In this document: positions 60,727 to 64,000 of the stretch, one piece after another
Layout: each line of letters begins with the position of its first letter
How positions within the stretch are numbered: the stretch's first letter is position 1
Notes under the pieces: model-generated
Databases searched by the model: none
The model's input: only the letters and a program-made list of their open reading frames with translations
What the model was told of the DNA's origin: nothing
Made by a program: the position numbers and the translations under genes
NCBI RefSeq assembly: GCF_034350045.1
Contig: NZ_CP133781.1
Coordinates: 1,332,001 to 1,396,000 of the forward strand
DNA from: Pseudomonas sp. CCI4.2
GTDB taxonomy: Bacteria; Pseudomonadota; Gammaproteobacteria; Pseudomonadales; Pseudomonadaceae
Reading direction: 5' to 3'
DNA: 64,000 bases

Positions 60727-61000
60727 TGTGTGTAACCATCCTTCAGCTCGGTTGATAACTAGGCTTAAAACCTGAGAATAATTCACCCTGTGGACAAGTC
60801 GCCCTTTAATCCACAGGCTTAGGCCACTTATCCCATCGGCCCAGGGCTACATGACCACAATGTTTTGATTCTCTGTACACAGCTAATATAAAGGGCTTCC
60901 GGATTCTATCCACAGAAACATGGCTCAGTAGTAGTAAACATAAAAACAAAGATTTATAAATTTCTTTCTTTTTAATTTCTATAACCGTCAATCACCCACA
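60727..61000. other. origin-like sequence between mnmE and mnmG, paralogous to oriC
   Basis: The 490-base gap between mnmE and mnmG encodes no supported protein. DnaA-box-like 9-mers lie at 60727 (TGTGTGTAA), 60773 (TGAGAATAA), 60789 (TGTGGACAA) and 60906 (CTATCCACA), with CTCTGTACA at 60871 and AATCACCCA at 60990. The same elements in oriC lie at 56241, 56287, 56302, 56419, 56384 and 56501, with the same or nearly the same spacing. An AT-rich stretch (60935-60985) occupies the position of the unwinding element. None of the boxes is a perfect consensus, so it looks decayed or specialised. Confidence 0.8.
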
Positions 61001-61109
61001 GCTGGTTGAATTTTGTGCAAAAGGTTCCTTTCAAGGGGGGTAAGTCCCTATACTTGCCGACTGTCCAAAATTTAATTTCCTGTTCTCAAGAGTAGGAACG
61101 AGGTGCGTG

Positions 61110-63002
61110 GTGGATTTCCCTTCCCGTTTTGAGGTGATCGTCATCGGTGGCGGTCATGCCGGTACCGAAGCCGCACTGGCGTCAGCGCGCATGGGTGCAA
61201 AAACCTTGCTGCTGACGCATAACGTGGAAACACTCGGCCAAATGAGCTGCAACCCAGCCATCGGTGGCATCGGCAAAAGCCATTTGGTCAAGGAAATCGA
61301 TGCCCTTGGCGGCGCGATGGCCATCGCGACCGACAAAGGCGGTATTCAATTTCGCGTGTTGAACAGCCGTAAAGGCCCAGCCGTTCGAGCTACCCGAGCT
61401 CAGGCTGACCGCGTGCTGTACAAGTCGGCTATTCGCGAAATTATCGAAAACCAGCCGAACCTGTGGATATTCCAACAAGCCTGCGATGATTTGATTGTTG
61501 AACAGGACCAAGTCCGCGGCGTTGTGACTCAGATGGGGCTCCGATTTCTCGCGGACGCAGTGGTATTGACCACGGGCACGTTCCTCGGTGGACTTATCCA
61601 CATTGGAATGCAAAATTACTCGGGCGGACGCGCAGGTGATCCGCCGTCGATTGCGTTAGCTCAACGTCTACGCGAACTGCCTCTGAGAGTGGGTCGTCTG
61701 AAAACGGGCACGCCACCTCGTATCGATGGGCGTTCGGTGGACTTTTCGGTGATGACTGAGCAGCCAGGCGATACGCCGATTCCAGTCATGTCGTTCATGG
61801 GCTCGAAAGAACAGCATCCTGCCCAGGTCAGCTGCTGGATTACGCACACCAACGCCCGTACCCATGAAATCATTGCGGCCAACCTTGATCGTTCGCCAAT
61901 GTATTCCGGCGTCATCGAGGGTGTCGGCCCACGTTATTGCCCTTCCATCGAAGACAAGATTCATCGGTTTGCCGACAAGGAAAGCCATCAGGTCTTTATC
62001 GAACCGGAAGGGCTGAACACTCATGAGCTGTACCCTAACGGGATCTCCACCTCGTTGCCTTTTGACGTTCAGTTGCAGATCGTTCGTTCGATTCGGGGCA
62101 TGGAAAACGCTCACATTGTTCGCCCTGGCTATGCCATCGAATACGATTACTTCGACCCCAGGGATTTGAAATACAGCCTTGAAACCAAGGTGATAGGTGG
62201 TCTCTTTTTCGCTGGGCAAATCAACGGCACGACAGGCTACGAAGAAGCCGCTGCCCAAGGTTTGCTGGCCGGTACCAACGCCGCGTTGCTCTCACAAGGC
62301 AAAGAGAGTTGGTGTCCGCGCCGGGACGAGGCTTACATCGGGGTCTTGGTCGATGACCTGATCACCTTGGGCACCCAAGAGCCGTACCGGATGTTCACTT
62401 CTCGTGCCGAGTACCGTTTGATTCTGCGTGAAGACAACGCCGACCTGCGGTTGACCGAGAAAGGTCGAGCTTTAGGGTTGGTCGACGATGCCCGTTGGGC
62501 GGCGTTCTGCACCAAGCGCGAAAGTATCGAGCTGGAAGAGCAACGCCTGAAAGGTACCTGGGTGCGTCCCGGAACGGTGCAGGGCGATGCCATTTCTGCG
62601 CATTTCGGTACGCCGCTGACCCATGAATACAATTTGCTCAATCTGCTGACGCGCCCTGAAGTCGACTACGCCAGCCTGATCGCTATTACTGGCGATGGTT
62701 GCAGCGATCCTCAAGTGGCCGAGCAGGTGGAAATCAAAACCAAATACGCCGGTTACATTGATCGTCAGCAGGATGAAATCGCTCGTCTGCGGGCCAGCGA
62801 AGATATCAAATTGCCTTTCGATATCGATTACGTCGGTATCTCCGGGCTGTCTAAAGAAATTCAAGGCAAGCTGGGGATAACTCGTCCTGAGACGCTGGGC
62901 CAAGCCTCGCGCATCCCCGGGGTTACCCCGGCGGCGATTTCGCTGTTGATGATTCATTTGAAAAAACGCGGCGCGGGCCGTCAGTTGGAGCAAAGCGCTT
63001 GA
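61110..63002 (+). CDS. mnmG: tRNA U34 modification enzyme MnmG (GidA)
   Basis: The 630-residue FAD-dependent partner of MnmE. It has the FAD loop [19 protein letters not shown], the family block [19 protein letters not shown] and the GRAGDPPS region. GTG 61107 and 61110 are both possible; 61110 gives the family start MDFPSRFEV and has GAGG about 6 bases upstream. A perfect DnaA box lies at 61594. The stop overlaps the rsmG start. Confidence 0.98.
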   Translation: MDFPSRFEVIVIGGGHAGTEAALASARMGAKTLLLTHNVETLGQMSCNPAIGGIGKSHLVKEIDALGGAMAIATDKGGIQFRVLNSRKGPAVRATRAQADRVLYKSAIREIIENQPNLWIFQQACDDLIVEQDQVRGVVTQMGLRFLADAVVLTTGTFLGGLIHIGMQNYSGGRAGDPPSIALAQRLRELPLRVGRLKTGTPPRIDGRSVDFSVMTEQPGDTPIPVMSFMGSKEQHPAQVSCWITHTNARTHEIIAANLDRSPMYSGVIEGVGPRYCPSIEDKIHRFADKESHQVFIEPEGLNTHELYPNGISTSLPFDVQLQIVRSIRGMENAHIVRPGYAIEYDYFDPRDLKYSLETKVIGGLFFAGQINGTTGYEEAAAQGLLAGTNAALLSQGKESWCPRRDEAYIGVLVDDLITLGTQEPYRMFTSRAEYRLILREDNADLRLTEKGRALGLVDDARWAAFCTKRESIELEEQRLKGTWVRPGTVQGDAISAHFGTPLTHEYNLLNLLTRPEVDYASLIAITGDGCSDPQVAEQVEIKTKYAGYIDRQQDEIARLRASEDIKLPFDIDYVGISGLSKEIQGKLGITRPETLGQASRIPGVTPAAISLLMIHLKKRGAGRQLEQSA

Positions 63003-63643
63003 GTTCTATGGTTACCTCGCAACATGCCCAAGAGTTATCCCGTGGCGCCCTGCAACTGGGCGTCGATTTGAGCGAAAGCCAACACAGCCAACTGCTGGGT
63101 TACTTGGCGCTGTTGATCAAATGGAACAAGGCCTACAACCTCACTGCCGTGCGTGACCCCGACGAAATGGTTTCGCGGCATTTGCTCGACAGTTTGAGCG
63201 TGGTGCCCTTCATTTCAGGAGAGCGCTGGCTCGATGTAGGCAGCGGCGGTGGGATGCCCGGCATTCCGCTGGCGATCCTGTTCCCTGAAATGAAGGTTAC
63301 GGTCCTCGACAGTAACGGCAAGAAAACCCGTTTTTTGACCCAAGTAAAATTGGAGCTGAAACTCGATAATCTTGAAGTTATCCACAGCCGGGCAGAAACA
63401 TTTCAGCCTGCGTTGCCTTTCACCGGGATTGTCTCCCGAGCGTTCAGCAATCTCGCTGATTTCACCGGTTGGACTCGCCACCTCGGCGACACCGATACAC
63501 GGTGGTTAGCGATGAAAGGCCTGCACCCTGCCGATGAGCTGGTAGCATTACCAACAGATTTTCGCCTCGATAGCGCACAAGCCTTGACTGTTCCTGGTTG
63601 CCAAGGCCAACGCCATCTGCTGATACTGCGCCGCACGGCATGA
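62999..63643 (+). CDS. rsmG: 16S rRNA m7G527 methyltransferase
   Basis: A 214-residue SAM methyltransferase of the GidB family, with the SAM loop [17 protein letters not shown] and the substrate block [28 protein letters not shown]. The start is probably TTG 62999, overlapping the mnmG stop, because GGAG lies 8 bases before it. ATG 63008 is also possible but would be 17 bases from that site. A perfect DnaA box lies at 63378. Confidence 0.97.
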   Translation: MSSMVTSQHAQELSRGALQLGVDLSESQHSQLLGYLALLIKWNKAYNLTAVRDPDEMVSRHLLDSLSVVPFISGERWLDVGSGGGMPGIPLAILFPEMKVTVLDSNGKKTRFLTQVKLELKLDNLEVIHSRAETFQPALPFTGIVSRAFSNLADFTGWTRHLGDTDTRWLAMKGLHPADELVALPTDFRLDSAQALTVPGCQGQRHLLILRRTA

Positions 63644-63661
63644 TTGGGAACACGAGCAAGA

Positions 63662-64000
63662 ATGGCTAAGGTATTCGCGATAGCGAACCAAAAAGGGGGC
63701 GTGGGTAAAACCACAACCTGTATCAACCTCGCCGCGTCATTGGTCGCTACCAAGCGCCGCGTGTTGTTGATCGATCTTGACCCGCAGGGCAACGCCACCA
63801 TGGGCAGTGGTGTGGATAAACACGCCTTGGAACATTCGGTGTATGACGTGTTGATCGGCGAATGTGATTTGGCGCAAGCCATGCACTTTTCCGAGCATGG
63901 CGGTTACCAGTTGCTACCGGCCAACCGCGATCTGACGGCCGCGGAAGTCGTCCTGCTGGAAATGCAGATGCGAGAAAGTCGCCTTCGTAATGCACTGGCC
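63662..64000 (+). CDS. parA: chromosome partitioning ATPase ParA (partial)
   Basis: The first 113 codons; the gene runs off the window end. ParA/Soj is the ATPase that segregates ParB-parS complexes. The deviant Walker A KGGVGKTT (residues 11-18) and LLIDLDPQGNATMG are visible. The start is ATG 63662, 18 bases after rsmG. parB should follow outside the window. A perfect DnaA box lies at 63811. Confidence 0.97.
   Translation, partial: MAKVFAIANQKGGVGKTTTCINLAASLVATKRRVLLIDLDPQGNATMGSGVDKHALEHSVYDVLIGECDLAQAMHFSEHGGYQLLPANRDLTAAEVVLLEMQMRESRLRNALA

Noticed and set aside
60532..60786. Small open frame on the minus strand in the mnmE-mnmG gap
   Set aside because: It overlaps the mnmE end and the origin-like sequence, and has no ribosome binding site or recognisable product.

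Overview
The window is chromosomal DNA of a Pseudomonas, most probably of the P. fluorescens lineage, and it includes the replication origin. The evidence is the gene order parA-rsmG-mnmG-mnmE-yidC-yidD-rnpA-rpmH-[oriC]-dnaA-dnaN-recF-gyrB. It is followed by plsC-gmhB-glyS-glyQ-tag-lpxL, rsmB-fmt-def-LysM-dprA-tsaC-qor-hemF-aroE and trpAB-trpI. As I remember it, this is the order of the first ~70 P. aeruginosa PAO1 genes, read here in reverse. Perfect parS and DnaA boxes, REP-type palindromes, a LexA box and high-GC codon use fit this. No tRNA, rRNA, CRISPR array, transposase or prophage gene was seen.

Layout. 0-2.8 kb: a hypothetical protein, a beta-carbonic anhydrase and an SOS-boxed radical SAM protein. 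2.8-9.3 kb: an AT-rich secreted PI-PLC-like gene and a three-subunit membrane gluconate dehydrogenase operon, ending in a REP-rich gap. These appear to be inserted between genes that I recall as neighbours in PAO1. 9.3-19 kb: a zinc-ribbon protein and prlC, a gamma-carbonic anhydrase, a HAD phosphatase, small envelope and stress proteins (two DUF1161 paralogues, OsmC, dodecin, DUF883), a luciferase-like oxidoreductase and trpI. 19-21.3 kb: trpBA with its terminator. 21.3-27.6 kb: an RcnB-like protein, a DOPA-dioxygenase-like protein, and a choline-O-sulfate module (LysR regulator, betC, choX, SulP transporter). 27.6-42.5 kb: housekeeping genes for shikimate and heme synthesis, tRNA modification, DNA uptake/processing, formylation/deformylation, 16S rRNA methylation, lipid A and LPS heptose, DNA repair, glycyl-tRNA synthetase and phospholipid synthesis.

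42.5-49.9 kb: an accessory block lying between plsC and gyrB. It holds a GH63/MGH1-like glucosidase and a tightly spaced, AT-richer gene pair: an AlbA_2 (Schlafen-like)/HATPase protein and an archaeo-eukaryotic-primase/SF2-helicase fusion of the type known from TOTE conflict systems. This pair is the best candidate for an incompletely described biological system. It is transcribed in the same direction as dnaA-dnaN-recF-gyrB, directly behind gyrB.

49.9-64 kb: the replication and segregation core. Two parS sites lie inside recF, and oriC lies between dnaA and rpmH. A second, degenerate origin-like sequence lies between mnmE and mnmG. Its box positions repeat those of oriC almost to the base, so it looks like a decayed duplicate of the origin. 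Perfect DnaA boxes are also scattered across the window well above chance frequency.
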